From the NCBI RefSeq assembly GCF_002902625.1, contig NZ_PPRG01000002.1, positions 24,486-88,485 of the forward strand: a stretch of 64,000 nucleotides of DNA. The letters run 5' to 3'. Under the pieces are notes generated by a model. That model did not search any database. It was not told the DNA's origin and worked only from the letters and a program-made list of their open reading frames with translations. This DNA is from Staphylococcus devriesei. GTDB taxonomy: Bacteria; Bacillota; Bacilli; Staphylococcales; Staphylococcaceae. Made by a program: the position numbers and the translations under genes. This document shows, piece by piece, positions 49,636 through 58,551 of this stretch (position 1 is the stretch's first letter; each line of letters begins with the position of its first letter).

Positions 49636-50628
49636 CTAATCAATAAATTTTTTATTTTCTTGATCTACTGTTTTAAAATCTTGATTAGGTTCTTCTAAAT
49701 TCGAAGCTTGTACAATATATTTAGGACGTTCTTTCACTTCATAATAAATACGACCAATATATTCTCCTACGACGCCGATAGACATTAACTGAATTCCACC
49801 TAATAGTAACACTGCTGCTATCGTAGTAAAATAACCTGGGTTATTAATGCCATTTACCATGATACCTATCAATAAATAAAGAATATATATAATACTTAAA
49901 CTAAAAATAAACATTCCAAGGTAAATCATGGCACGTAAGGGTTTATTATTAAAGGAAATTAATCCATCAATACCATAGTTTAATAGTTTAGTAAATGTCC
50001 ATTTGGATTGCCCTGCTTCGCGTTCCACATTTTTATAAGTAAATATTTTCGTATTATATCCAATCCACTCAAATAACCCTTTAGAAAAACGGTTATACTC
50101 TTTTAACGATGCCATTGCCTTAACGGCACGTTGACTCAATAGCCTAAAATCGCCTACACCATCAACAAATTTAATATCTTCTACAAAGCTATTAATCAAT
50201 TTGTAATACAATTTAGTCATCGTTTTTCGCGCAAAATTCTCGCCTGTACGATCACGTTTTGCGATGACTTGATCATAGCCTTGTTGATATTCTTGAATCA
50301 TTTGAGGAATAAACTCAGGTGGATGTTGTAAATCTCCGTCTATCATCACCACAGCATCGCAATCGACACTATGTTGAAAACCAGCAATCATTGCTGATTC
50401 TTTTCCGAAATTTCGACTGAAAGAAATATATTTTACATGTTGGTCGACAGTAGCTAAACTTTGAATATGTTCAATCGTATTATCTTTACTACCATCATCT
50501 ACGAATAAGAGATCATAGTCGTAGGCCTTAATTTTGCTATCTTTCATTAAAATTTCAGTCAATTTGTCGTAAGTCTTCCTTACAACTTCACCTTCGTTAA
50601 AACAAGGCACAATGACTCTGATTTTCAT
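49636..50628 (-). CDS. csbB: CsbB-type bactoprenol glycosyltransferase
   Basis: This 330-residue GT2 enzyme has an N-terminal GT-A domain (IVPCFNEGEVV, LLFVDDGSKDNT, MIDGDLQHPPE, DFRLLSQRAV) and two C-terminal helices (about 233-255 and 265-290). CsbB loads a sugar on undecaprenyl phosphate; in S. aureus it is GlcNAc, which YfhO then attaches to lipoteichoic acid outside. No yfhO is adjacent. It thus complements ltaS in this window. RBS GGATG is before the start. Confidence 0.88.
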   Translation of the reverse strand: MKIRVIVPCFNEGEVVRKTYDKLTEILMKDSKIKAYDYDLLFVDDGSKDNTIEHIQSLATVDQHVKYISFSRNFGKESAMIAGFQHSVDCDAVVMIDGDLQHPPEFIPQMIQEYQQGYDQVIAKRDRTGENFARKTMTKLYYKLINSFVEDIKFVDGVGDFRLLSQRAVKAMASLKEYNRFSKGLFEWIGYNTKIFTYKNVEREAGQSKWTFTKLLNYGIDGLISFNNKPLRAMIYLGMFIFSLSIIYILYLLIGIMVNGINNPGYFTTIAAVLLLGGIQLMSIGVVGEYIGRIYYEVKERPKYIVQASNLEEPNQDFKTVDQENKKFID

Positions 50629-50788
50629 TCAATTACATCCTTTTCTACATTCTCACTATTATTTTATCAATAAATTTAATAACTATTCTACTTAAAACTA
50701 TAGAATTAACAAATAATTAATATTTACTAAATAAATATATCACAATATATTTTAAATAATCACTATAATTCACAAGTATTAATAATAA

Positions 50789-51628
50789 TTATTTTAAATC
50801 CCCAATGTTCACTTTATCTGGATCCTTACCTTGGCGGGCATTACGATTTAAACTATCTATTTCAGCTATTTCTGTTAACTCTAAATTAAAATCTAGGATA
50901 TCGAAATTTTCACGAATACGAGACGGCGTTTTAGATTTAGGAATCACAACACGATTATGTGCAAGATGCCAACGTAACACGATTTGAGCTGGCGTTTTTT
51001 CATAACGTTCAGCTAACTTTGTGATCACTGGATTATCTAGCAATCCTCGATTACGCATCAAGGGCATCCAAGCGGTAACCACGATGTCATGTTTATCGCA
51101 ATAATCTTGCATCTCTTGTTGATTAAAGTAAGGATGAACTTCAATTTGATTAACTTGAGGAATAATGTCTGTAGCATACATTAATTTTTCAAGATGATGC
51201 TCTTTAAAATTACATACGCCGATTGCTTTAACCTTACCTTCATGGTAAAGCTGTTCTAATGCTTTATATGATTCAATATATAAATTATCTTTCTCACAAG
51301 GCCAGTGAATTAAATATAAATCGATATAGTCTAGACCTAAACGTTCAAGGGAAGCATTAAAATAAGCTAGAGTATTGTTATACCCTTGAAAGTCATTCCA
51401 TAACTTAGATGTGATAAATAAATCTTCTCGAGGTATGTCACTATTTTTCAAAGCTTTACCTAACGCTTGCTCATTACCATAAAAGTAAGCCGTATCAAAT
51501 GCGCGATATCCCGCTTCTATTGCAGTTTGGACGGCGATTTCCATTTCTTCATCCGTGATTTTATATACGCCTAGCCCAACATTAGGCATAGGATATCCGT
51601 TATTTAAAATTTGAGTATCATTTACCAT
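50789..51628 (-). CDS. Aldo/keto reductase
   Basis: This 279-residue NADPH-dependent reductase has the AKR tetrad region FDTAYFYGNE (Asp near 44, Tyr near 49), TSKLW (Lys near 73), LIHWPC (His near 106) and the cofactor loop IPKSKTPSRIREN (about 230-242). It most resembles the AKR5 group (2,5-diketogluconate reductase/glyoxal reductase type). The natural substrate is not evident. AAGGAGAG precedes the start. It is probably monocistronic. Confidence 0.9.
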   Translation of the reverse strand: MVNDTQILNNGYPMPNVGLGVYKITDEEMEIAVQTAIEAGYRAFDTAYFYGNEQALGKALKNSDIPREDLFITSKLWNDFQGYNNTLAYFNASLERLGLDYIDLYLIHWPCEKDNLYIESYKALEQLYHEGKVKAIGVCNFKEHHLEKLMYATDIIPQVNQIEVHPYFNQQEMQDYCDKHDIVVTAWMPLMRNRGLLDNPVITKLAERYEKTPAQIVLRWHLAHNRVVIPKSKTPSRIRENFDILDFNLELTEIAEIDSLNRNARQGKDPDKVNIGDLK

Positions 51629-51688
51629 ATTTTTCTCTCCTTATTAAAAGTTAGTTCTTCTAAAACGCTATTTATACGTACAAAAAAC

Positions 51689-51722
51689 AAAGGCACTGAG
51701 GTTAAAGTACCCAAGTGCCCTT
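51689..51722 (-). terminator. Terminator of the CBS/CorC-domain gene
   Basis: AAGGCACTGAGG pairs with the CCCAAGTGCCCTT side with one to two mismatches, followed on the minus strand by TTTGTTTTTTG. Confidence 0.88.
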
Positions 51723-51726
51723 AATA

Positions 51727-53103
51727 TTATTCATTCGAGTCGTTTTTATGTTTATTGTCGTTATCGTCTTCTTCATCTTCATTAGTAAATGTTGGTCTTG
51801 TTTCAATAAATTGATGTTTAAGAACAACCCAAACTAATTGATGATTATCCATTTCAGACACAATCCAACGATCATATTTAGTATCAATATGGTCTTCTAC
51901 TTGTAAGTTTGTATTGTGTGCTTGTAACCAACCACCAATTGTATCTATATCTTCAGAATCTTCAAATTCGATTCCAAATTGTTCATTTAAATCATCTAAT
52001 AAAACACGTCCATTAATTTGGTACGTATCTTCATCTAATTTAACGATATCGTTGACTTCATCATCGTCAAATTCATCACGAATTTCACCAACGATTTCTT
52101 CTAAAATGTCTTCCATTGTTAAAATGCCGGCAGTACCGCCATATTCGTCAATGATTAAACTGATGTGAACGTGTTCGCGTTGCATTCTGACTAATGCATC
52201 ACTAATACGTGTTGTTTCAGAAATCATTGGCAATTCATGTATATAGTTGCCAACTTTAATCGGTATACCTGAAGCATATTCGGTTAAAAATTCTTTAACA
52301 TTAATAAACCCTTTAATATGGTCTTTATCGCCATCTTCAGTAATTGGATAACGTGTGAACTGGTGTTCTTTAATTGTATCGAGTAATTCGTCAACGTTAA
52401 ATGGTTCGTTTAGCGTTACCATTTGTGTACGTGGCACCATGATGTCTTTAGCATGTCTTTCATCAAATGAGAAAATATTTTGCATATAATTAAGTTCTGT
52501 TTGGTTAATTTCCCCACCGTTATAACTATTATTAATGATAATTTTAATCTCTTCTTCTGACATGGCATCAGTTTGAGCATCAGGATCAACGCCTAGTACT
52601 CTAATAATTACACGTGCTGAGCCATTCATTAACCAAATTAATGGTTTCATAACATTACCGAAGTAATATAATGGTCGTGCATAAGCGAGCGCTAGCTTTT
52701 CAGTATGTTGAATAGCAAGTGATTTAGGTGCTAATTCACCTAACACTACGTGTAAATATGTTACTACGATGAAAGAAATCACAAATGAGATAGTTGTCGT
52801 TAAAGCTGCAGGTAGATGTAACAAGTCAAAGATAGGATGTAATAACTTTTCAAAGGTAGGTTCACCTAACCAACCTAATCCTAAAGAAGTTACTGTGATA
52901 CCTAGCTGACAAGCAGATAAGTAATAATCCAGATTGGCAATCATTTTCTTAACGATTTTAGCTCCGCCGTTACCTTCTTCAGCTAATTGTTCAATTCGTG
53001 TCGAACGAACCTTTACTAACGCAAATTCCGAACCTACGAATACTGTAGTTAAAGCAATTAATAAAAAGAATATTACTAAGTTTATTATGGTCGCTGTTTC
53101 CAA
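51727..53103 (-). CDS. mpfA: MpfA-type (DUF21-CBS-CorC) magnesium efflux protein
   Basis: This 458-residue protein has a DUF21/CNNM membrane domain with about four helices (1-190), a CBS pair (about 210-335, with MVPRTQMVTL and HISLIIDEYGGTAGILTMED) and a CorC/HlyC domain (about 350-435). It ends in an acidic tail (EDEEDDNDNKHKND). In S. aureus the homologue MpfA protects against excess magnesium; old annotations call it haemolysin. The start is TTG at 53103, since a stop codon immediately precedes it. A folded leader and a hairpin around the ribosome-binding site precede it. Confidence 0.88.
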   Translation of the reverse strand: METATIINLVIFFLLIALTTVFVGSEFALVKVRSTRIEQLAEEGNGGAKIVKKMIANLDYYLSACQLGITVTSLGLGWLGEPTFEKLLHPIFDLLHLPAALTTTISFVISFIVVTYLHVVLGELAPKSLAIQHTEKLALAYARPLYYFGNVMKPLIWLMNGSARVIIRVLGVDPDAQTDAMSEEEIKIIINNSYNGGEINQTELNYMQNIFSFDERHAKDIMVPRTQMVTLNEPFNVDELLDTIKEHQFTRYPITEDGDKDHIKGFINVKEFLTEYASGIPIKVGNYIHELPMISETTRISDALVRMQREHVHISLIIDEYGGTAGILTMEDILEEIVGEIRDEFDDDEVNDIVKLDEDTYQINGRVLLDDLNEQFGIEFEDSEDIDTIGGWLQAHNTNLQVEDHIDTKYDRWIVSEMDNHQLVWVVLKHQFIETRPTFTNEDEEDDNDNKHKNDSNE

Positions 53104-53106
53104 TTA

Positions 53107-53230
53107 ATTCCCTATTTCTAGGGATTCACCTCCAAATATATTGTGCCCCATATGGGTAACACGGATTTAATTCGTAATGCTTACTAACGATATAAATGCA
53201 TGTTATGGCCTTCCCATTGCGACACCCCCG
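53107..53230 (-). promoter_or_regulatory. Folded 5' leader of mpfA
   Basis: Read as mRNA, GTGTC (53220-53224) can pair with GGGCAC (53143-53148). ATGGG (53212-53216) pairs with CCCAT (53151-53155) across a small internal loop, and TAACAT (about 53199-53204) pairs with GTGTTA (53157-53162). Further on GGAGGTG is separated from the TTG start by TCCCTA-GAAA-TAGGGA, a tight hairpin (53108-53123) that either brings the site close to the start or hides the nearer AGGGA. This looks like a sensing leader. It does not match the M-box or yybP-ykoY patterns I know. Confidence 0.5.
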
Positions 53231-53432
53231 AAAAAATGTATTACTTTTATTTTATCATACATTAATTATAAATAGTTGAATGTAACTCTTTTAATTTAGA
53301 AGTTACAAATTAACATTTAAAACTAAGAAAGCGTATTAGTCAAGTAAGGTACAAATACATTTTAGATTATAATACGTTCCTTATACTACCCATTTCATGT
53401 AATATAATAACTCATTTTCTTTAAATCAAAAG

Positions 53433-53472
53433 AGAGAGGTAAGACACTTTAATATTAATGTCCTACCTCTCT
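53433..53472 (-). terminator. fru operon terminator
   Basis: AGAGAGGTAAGACA pairs with TGTCCTACCTCTCT with one mismatch, followed on the minus strand by CTTTTGATTT. Confidence 0.9.
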
Positions 53473-53486
53473 AATACGAACTTTAA

Positions 53487-55448
53487 TTATTCATCCATAG
53501 CTTCTGAAGCTTGTATTTCTTCTTTAGTAACTTTAGGTTTCAAGAAACCGTATAGAAGTGCTGGTACAATTGTACCTACGACTAATGCAAGTAACGTTTG
53601 TAAAATATGGCTAAAGTCAGTAGCAAGTATTACTATAATACCTCCGTGAGGCGCATTAATACTTGAGCCTAGGCCTAATGCGATGGCACCACCAATACCT
53701 GAACCTACCATCATTGAAGGAATCACACGAAGTGGATCGGCTGCTGCGAATGGAATCGCACCTTCTGTAATAAATGATAATCCCATTACATAGTTAGGAA
53801 CGATTGAACCGCGTTGTTCTTTTGTAAATTTACGTTTGAAGATTAGCATAGCCGTCGCAATGGCTAATGATGGAATCATACCACCTATCATAGCTGCAGT
53901 AATTGGAGCGGCATTACCTTCAGTTAAAGCTGCTGTCGCAAATACATAAGCTGCTTTATTGAAAGGTCCACCCATATCAATCGCCATCATAGCTCCGATA
54001 ACTAAACCTAATAACATAATGTTAGAGCCTGATAAACTGTTTAAGCCATTTAATAATAGATTATTCAACCATGCTGCTGGTGGGTTAAATGCGTAAATCA
54101 TTAATAATCCTGTAATGGTTACACTTAATAATGGATATATTAATGTTGGTTTTAATCCTTCAAGTGCTTGCGGTAAACCACGTGTAATATATTTAATGCC
54201 TTGTGTTAAGTAACCTGCTAAGAAACCTGCAATAATACCACCAATAAATCCTGAACCGCCTGAAATAGCTAACATACCGCCTACTAGACCAGCTGCGAAA
54301 CCTGGTTTATCAGCAATACTACGTGCAATGAAACCAGATAAAATTGGGATAATTAATGCAAAGGCGCTTTTATTACCAATATTCCATAACTGTTCTGCAA
54401 AAGCGTTATGTTCAGAACTTTTAGGGTCAAATGAGTTAGCACCGAATAAGAAGACGATAGCCATTAAGATACCACCAGCAATAACGAGTGGCAACATATT
54501 TGAAACACCGTTCATCAAGTGTTTGTAGAATGCTTTACCGAAACTTTGTTTTTCATTACTTTGGCTACCTGTTGATTTTGTGTGTTCACCACGTGCTATA
54601 AATGGTTTACGACTCGTATCAAGTGCAGTGTTAATTAATTCTTCAGGGCGTTTAATCCCGTCTGCCACTGGCACTTCTACTACGTTTTTACCATCGAAAC
54701 GATCAGTTTCAACGTGAACATCCGCAGCTACTATAACGCCTGTAGCACGTTCAATATCTTGTTGCGTTAGATGATTTTTAATACCACCAGAGCCATTGGT
54801 TTCAACTTTCATTTTAACGCCCATTTTATCTGCTTGTTTTTTCAAGGCATCACGTGCCATATACGTATGAGCAATGCCTGTTGGACAAGCAGTTACCGCA
54901 AGCACATAAGGCTCATCTGAATTTGTGGCGTCCGTAGAACCAGTAGCTACATCACCTGTGGCGCTAGCTTCTTGTTCTTCTTCCTTAGTAGCTTCATCAT
55001 CAGCATTATCGATAATTTGAAGTACTTCTTCAGGAGAATTAGCATGTAATAAGCTTTCTCTCACTTTATCATCCATTAAGATACCAGATAATTTAGCTAA
55101 AGCATCTAAATGAGTTTGAGCGCCACCCTCTGGAGCAGCAATCATAAAGAATAAATGAGCAGGTTGTCCATCTAAACTTTGATAGTCAACGCCTTCTTTA
55201 GATTTACCAAATGCGATAGCTGGTGACTTCACTGCAGCGACTTTCGCATGTGGAATTGCAATACCTTCTCCAATACCTGTTGTACTTTGTGATTCACGAT
55301 TATGAATCGCTTCTTTAAATTGTGCAATATCGCTTAATTTACCTGCTTTATCTAATTGGTAAACCAATTCATCAATAACGCCATTTTTATCAGAAGCTGA
55401 TAAATCCATAGCGATTGTATCTTTAGTTAATAATTCTGTTATTCTCAT
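53487..55448 (-). CDS. fruA: Fructose PTS enzyme IIABC FruA
   Basis: This 653-residue protein joins EIIA (1-150, phosphohistidine in GIAIPHAKV near 63), EIIB (about 180-275, phosphocysteine in AVTACPTGIAHTYMA near 186) and EIIC (about 310-640, eight to ten helices). It imports fructose as fructose 1-phosphate. The domain between EIIA and EIIB is a flexible Glu/Ala/Thr-rich linker (about 155-177). It follows fruK by 5 bases and ends the fruRKA operon. Confidence 0.95.
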   Translation of the reverse strand: MRITELLTKDTIAMDLSASDKNGVIDELVYQLDKAGKLSDIAQFKEAIHNRESQSTTGIGEGIAIPHAKVAAVKSPAIAFGKSKEGVDYQSLDGQPAHLFFMIAAPEGGAQTHLDALAKLSGILMDDKVRESLLHANSPEEVLQIIDNADDEATKEEEQEASATGDVATGSTDATNSDEPYVLAVTACPTGIAHTYMARDALKKQADKMGVKMKVETNGSGGIKNHLTQQDIERATGVIVAADVHVETDRFDGKNVVEVPVADGIKRPEELINTALDTSRKPFIARGEHTKSTGSQSNEKQSFGKAFYKHLMNGVSNMLPLVIAGGILMAIVFLFGANSFDPKSSEHNAFAEQLWNIGNKSAFALIIPILSGFIARSIADKPGFAAGLVGGMLAISGGSGFIGGIIAGFLAGYLTQGIKYITRGLPQALEGLKPTLIYPLLSVTITGLLMIYAFNPPAAWLNNLLLNGLNSLSGSNIMLLGLVIGAMMAIDMGGPFNKAAYVFATAALTEGNAAPITAAMIGGMIPSLAIATAMLIFKRKFTKEQRGSIVPNYVMGLSFITEGAIPFAAADPLRVIPSMMVGSGIGGAIALGLGSSINAPHGGIIVILATDFSHILQTLLALVVGTIVPALLYGFLKPKVTKEEIQASEAMDE

Positions 55449-55453
55449 TTATT

Positions 55454-56374
55454 TCACTCCCCATCAAGTACTGTAATCGTTACTTGTGATTTAATTTCTT
55501 CTATATCTTCATGCGTCGCTAAATCCTCAGTGAAAGCCGTTGCCGTACCTGAAGCTACCGCTTGGCTAAATGCGTCTTCAAGTGATAATCCTGCTTCAAG
55601 TCCAGCTACCATTCCAGCAACTGTGCTATCTCCTGAACCTACTGTATTAATCACTTTGCCTTGTGGATTTTGAGCTTTAATACTACGTTGTGCATCGATA
55701 TAAATAGCGCCTTCTCCACCTAATGATATAATGACGGATTGTGCACCTTCCTTTAAAATTCGGCGACCATATGTGACCACATCTTGATCCGTTTGAACTT
55801 TTATATTAAACATTTCTTCTAATTCATCTTTATTAGGTTTAATAAATAGTGGTTGATATTTTAATACTGTATTAACCAAGTCCTTTTCCGCATCGACAAC
55901 TAGTCGAGCACCTGTTTGATGCGTAATTTCTGCAATTTGTGCATAAGCATCACTCGGAATACTTTTCGGAACACTACCGGCTACAATTACATTATCGTTA
56001 TCAGTCGTTTGTTTAATCTTATTAAGTAACGCCTCAAATTGGGATGCTGTCACGCTTGGTCCAGGTGCATTAATTTCAGTTTCATCACCAGACTTAAGCT
56101 TAACGTTAATCCTTGTATCTTCATCTACCTTAACAAAATCAGTTTTAATATGACTTTGTTCTAATGCATTAGTAATAAAATCGCCAGGAAAGCCCCCAAC
56201 AAATCCTAATGCAGTAGATTGCACACCTAATTCGTTTAATACACGTGAAACGTTGATACCTTTTCCGCCTGCAAATTTGTATGTAGCGGTCGCTCTATTT
56301 AACCCTTTAAGTTCAAACCCATCAGTAAACATGATGTAATCGATGGATGGATTGAATGTCACTGTATATATCAT
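55454..56374 (-). CDS. fruK: 1-phosphofructokinase FruK
   Basis: This 306-residue PfkB-family kinase has FAGGKGINVSRVLNELG (about 34-50) and the ATP/catalytic motif NTVGSGDSTVAGMVAG (about 246-261, base Asp near 252). It phosphorylates fructose 1-phosphate to the bisphosphate. It overlaps the end of fruR by 4 bases. The gene is often named fruB in staphylococci. Confidence 0.95.
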   Translation of the reverse strand: MIYTVTFNPSIDYIMFTDGFELKGLNRATATYKFAGGKGINVSRVLNELGVQSTALGFVGGFPGDFITNALEQSHIKTDFVKVDEDTRINVKLKSGDETEINAPGPSVTASQFEALLNKIKQTTDNDNVIVAGSVPKSIPSDAYAQIAEITHQTGARLVVDAEKDLVNTVLKYQPLFIKPNKDELEEMFNIKVQTDQDVVTYGRRILKEGAQSVIISLGGEGAIYIDAQRSIKAQNPQGKVINTVGSGDSTVAGMVAGLEAGLSLEDAFSQAVASGTATAFTEDLATHEDIEEIKSQVTITVLDGE

Positions 56375-57132
56375 GACTGTCCTCCTAAAAATTGATATTT
56401 TTCTTGATATTTATTGAAAAGTTTATGAGTCGTTGCTTGTTTTGAGGTGATGATTTCTACGTGATTATCACCCATGGGTACATGTGCAAAATAGACTTCA
56501 TCTAATTTTGTATGATCTAGTAACACATACGAACGATTAGCTTGCACAATTGTTTTCTCTTTAATCAAAGCTTCTTTTTCATCTGGTGTTGTCAAACCAT
56601 AATTTAAATCTAATCCATTCATTCCTAGAAAAGCTTTATCAAAACAATAACGATTCATTGTAGTCAGTGCACTCGCCCCTACCGTCGCAAATGTAGTTTC
56701 TTTAACTTGACCGCCTATCATAAGCGTTTTTATTCCTTGGGCAAGCAATTTTTCAACATGTGTTAAACCATTTGTAACGACTACGACATCTCGAGCTTCA
56801 ATAAATGGAATCATTTCAATGGTTGAGGAACCTGCATCCATAAAAATACAATCATGGTCTTGGATTAATTGTGCTGCTTTTTTACCAATTGCCTTCTTTT
56901 CTTTCAAATTCTTTGTTAGTTTATCTGACAAGATTGGCTCGCTATGACGATTGCCATTCAATGTTGCTCCACCGTGTACCCGTTGAAGACGTCCTAGTTG
57001 TTGAAGTTTTGATAAGTCTCTTCTGATAGTTGAAGCACTACATCCTGTTCGTTCTATTAATTCTTGAAGCGTTAAAAACTCCTTACGTTTTAATTCTTGC
57101 AGAATCAAATCATAACGTTTTTCTGAAATCAT
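56371..57132 (-). CDS. fruR: DeoR-family regulator of fructose use FruR
   Basis: This 253-residue repressor has a DeoR helix-turn-helix (about 4-55, LTLQELIERTGCSASTIRRDL and HGGATL, the first given in full family form) and a sugar-phosphate sensor domain (DAGSSTIEMIPFIEA, VVTNGLTHVEKLL, IGGQVKETTFATVGASA). It should respond to fructose 1-phosphate. The ATG at 57132 has GTGGGGTGG upstream and gives MISEKRYDLILQELKRKEF; an earlier in-frame codon is inside the ribosome-binding region. It is first in fruRKA. Confidence 0.93.
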   Translation of the reverse strand: MISEKRYDLILQELKRKEFLTLQELIERTGCSASTIRRDLSKLQQLGRLQRVHGGATLNGNRHSEPILSDKLTKNLKEKKAIGKKAAQLIQDHDCIFMDAGSSTIEMIPFIEARDVVVVTNGLTHVEKLLAQGIKTLMIGGQVKETTFATVGASALTTMNRYCFDKAFLGMNGLDLNYGLTTPDEKEALIKEKTIVQANRSYVLLDHTKLDEVYFAHVPMGDNHVEIITSKQATTHKLFNKYQEKYQFLGGQS

Positions 57133-57155
57133 ATAACCACCCCACTTCACTCCGT

Positions 57156-57184
57156 ATTATAATGTGTACGCTTACATTTTTCAA
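57156..57184 (-). promoter_or_regulatory. fruRKA promoter
   Basis: On the minus strand TTGAAA (57179-57184) and TATAAT (57156-57161) are separated by exactly 17 bases. The leader to the fruR ATG would be about 17 bases. Confidence 0.85.
57162..57177 (-). promoter_or_regulatory. CcpA cre site in the fru promoter spacer
   Basis: ATGTAAGCGTACACAT (minus strand) matches the cre consensus WTGNNARCGNWWWCAW at 15 of 16 positions. It fills the spacer between -35 and -10, so CcpA binding should block RNA polymerase when glucose is present. Confidence 0.88.
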
Positions 57185-57193
57185 TCATAAATT

Positions 57194-57219
57194 ATCAAAA
57201 ACAATCAAAAACAATCAAT
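57194..57219 (-). promoter_or_regulatory. Tandem ATCAAAAACA repeats upstream of the fru promoter
   Basis: Three ATCAA units follow one another at 10-base spacing (two full ATCAAAAACA and a partial), ending ten bases from the -35. Helically phased repeats like this suit a DeoR-type repressor, so they are candidate FruR operators. Confidence 0.45.
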
Positions 57220-57230
57220 TTTTAGAAAAA

Positions 57231-57281
57231 GGAGCGAGACAGAAACCTTTATAAAATTCCAAAGGTCCTATGTCCCGCTCC
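57231..57281 (-). terminator. ybaK terminator made of a dispersed palindrome
   Basis: GGAGCGAGAC pairs with GTCCCGCTCC (one mismatch), and CCTTT with AAAGG inside. On the minus strand a T-run follows. It is a member of the GGAGCG palindrome family. Confidence 0.85.
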
Positions 57282-57300
57282 GTCAAAATGAGTTGTCCCC

Positions 57301-57780
57301 TTATTTTTGAATAATATCTGCTATTTGTGCTTGAGTAATATCAATTAAATCATTAACGTCCAATACAATTTGCATACCACGTTGACCGCCACTTACTATA
57401 ATCTTATTAAGTGCTAAAGCTGAATCATTAAGGGTGGTTTTAAATAAATGTTTCATCCCCACTGGCGAACACCCACCTCTAATATAACCCGTAACTTGTT
57501 TTAAATTATCTAGAGGCATTAATTGTAATTTCTTTTCATTTACCACTTGGGCTGCCGCTTTCATATCAAGTGTTTCATCTACAGGAATAACAAACACATA
57601 ATGATCGTGGTTCGCATTTTCGAGCACCAATGTTTTATAAACTTCTTTTACATCGGCGCCAACCATTTTCGCTACTGTGGTGCCATCCATATGTCCATTA
57701 CCTACTTCATACGTATTTACTTCGTATTTAATCTTCGCTCTATCAAGCATACGCATAGCATTGGTTTTCTTATGTTTCAT
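57301..57780 (-). CDS. ybaK: YbaK/EbsC-type Cys-tRNA(Pro) deacylase
   Basis: This 159-residue protein has the YbaK editing fold: KTNAMRMLDRAKIKYEVNTY at the start, VYKTLVLENANHDHYVFVIP (catalytic Lys near 47, in VYKT) and YIRGGCSPVGMKHLFKT. It removes cysteine wrongly attached to proline tRNA. It lies 93 bases downstream of the 57874 gene on the same strand but behind a terminator. Confidence 0.9.
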   Translation of the reverse strand: MKHKKTNAMRMLDRAKIKYEVNTYEVGNGHMDGTTVAKMVGADVKEVYKTLVLENANHDHYVFVIPVDETLDMKAAAQVVNEKKLQLMPLDNLKQVTGYIRGGCSPVGMKHLFKTTLNDSALALNKIIVSGGQRGMQIVLDVNDLIDITQAQIADIIQK

Positions 57781-57840
57781 ACGCTATCACCTCATTAATT
57801 TATATAGATAAGTTTACTACTAAACTATCTTAAATGAAAA

Positions 57841-57873
57841 AAGCGCTCTTTTCTCATTTAAGAAAAGGCGCTA
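57841..57873 (-). terminator. Terminator of the 57874 gene
   Basis: AGCGCTCTTTTCT pairs with AGAAAAGGCGCT with one mismatch and a 6-base loop. On the minus strand a run of T follows. Confidence 0.92.
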
Positions 57874-58371
57874 TCAGTTTCCCCTATTATACGTTGCATC
57901 AATTTTACCAATTTTATCAACCGCTATTTCAGTTTGTTGATTACTTTGATTGGAATGAATAGAAAATGTTACATCTTGGCTTGTTTCATCTGTTTGATCT
58001 AATGCTACTATTTTTCCATAACGTTGTTCAGCATAATTTTGAGCAAACGCTTTACATTCTACAGTTGAATACGTATGTTGATGCTTCTCATTAGTTGCTT
58101 GTTCCGTAGTTTGTAATTGATTGTATTGCACTCCCGCTTTACGTTCATTGTTATCTTTTTCAGAAGCTTTAGCCGTGTGAGTAGTGTTGATATTTAATGT
58201 ATTTTCAATTGCTGATACGTTACCCATCTTTGAAAATGTAGAAATCGTTTGATGTACTTTGGCCAAAGCGTTTTGATTTGTGGCAATAAATAATAAGAAA
58301 GCTAAACAAATTGATAAAATTACAGCTATCATACCTAAAAGTATGTTTTTTAAATACATCTCCTTACCCAC
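57874..58371 (-). CDS. 165-residue membrane-anchored protein of unknown function
   Basis: The protein has a single N-terminal membrane helix (about 8-30, LGMIAVILSICLAFLLFIAT) and an outside domain rich in Thr, Asn, Gln and His. The start is GTG with GAGG four bases before; the next ATG has its site too close. I recognise no family. The C-terminal half (VECKAFAQNYAEQRYGKIVA) may be a small folded domain. It is expressed alone, judging by the terminator behind it. Confidence 0.65.
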   Translation of the reverse strand: MGKEMYLKNILLGMIAVILSICLAFLLFIATNQNALAKVHQTISTFSKMGNVSAIENTLNINTTHTAKASEKDNNERKAGVQYNQLQTTEQATNEKHQHTYSTVECKAFAQNYAEQRYGKIVALDQTDETSQDVTFSIHSNQSNQQTEIAVDKIGKIDATYNRGN

Positions 58372-58442
58372 ATTTCCTCTTAATTTTTATTTATCTTAAC
58401 ATACAAATAGAGTAAAAATAATTAGGTAGACTGCAATTTAAA

Positions 58443-58468
58443 ATAACTGTAATCTTTGTAACAGTTAT
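58443..58468. terminator. Weak hairpin between norA and the 57874 gene
   Basis: ATAACTGT (58443-58450) pairs perfectly with ACAGTTAT (58461-58468) around ten bases. T-richness on the minus strand is modest; it may end norA transcription. Confidence 0.45.
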
Positions 58469-58551
58469 ATTACCGAACGACTTTATATTGTTACAAATTA
58501 TCAATTTAAATGTAAAAAAAGTATTTCTTTGTTAACTTTTTAAGTGTTTAT

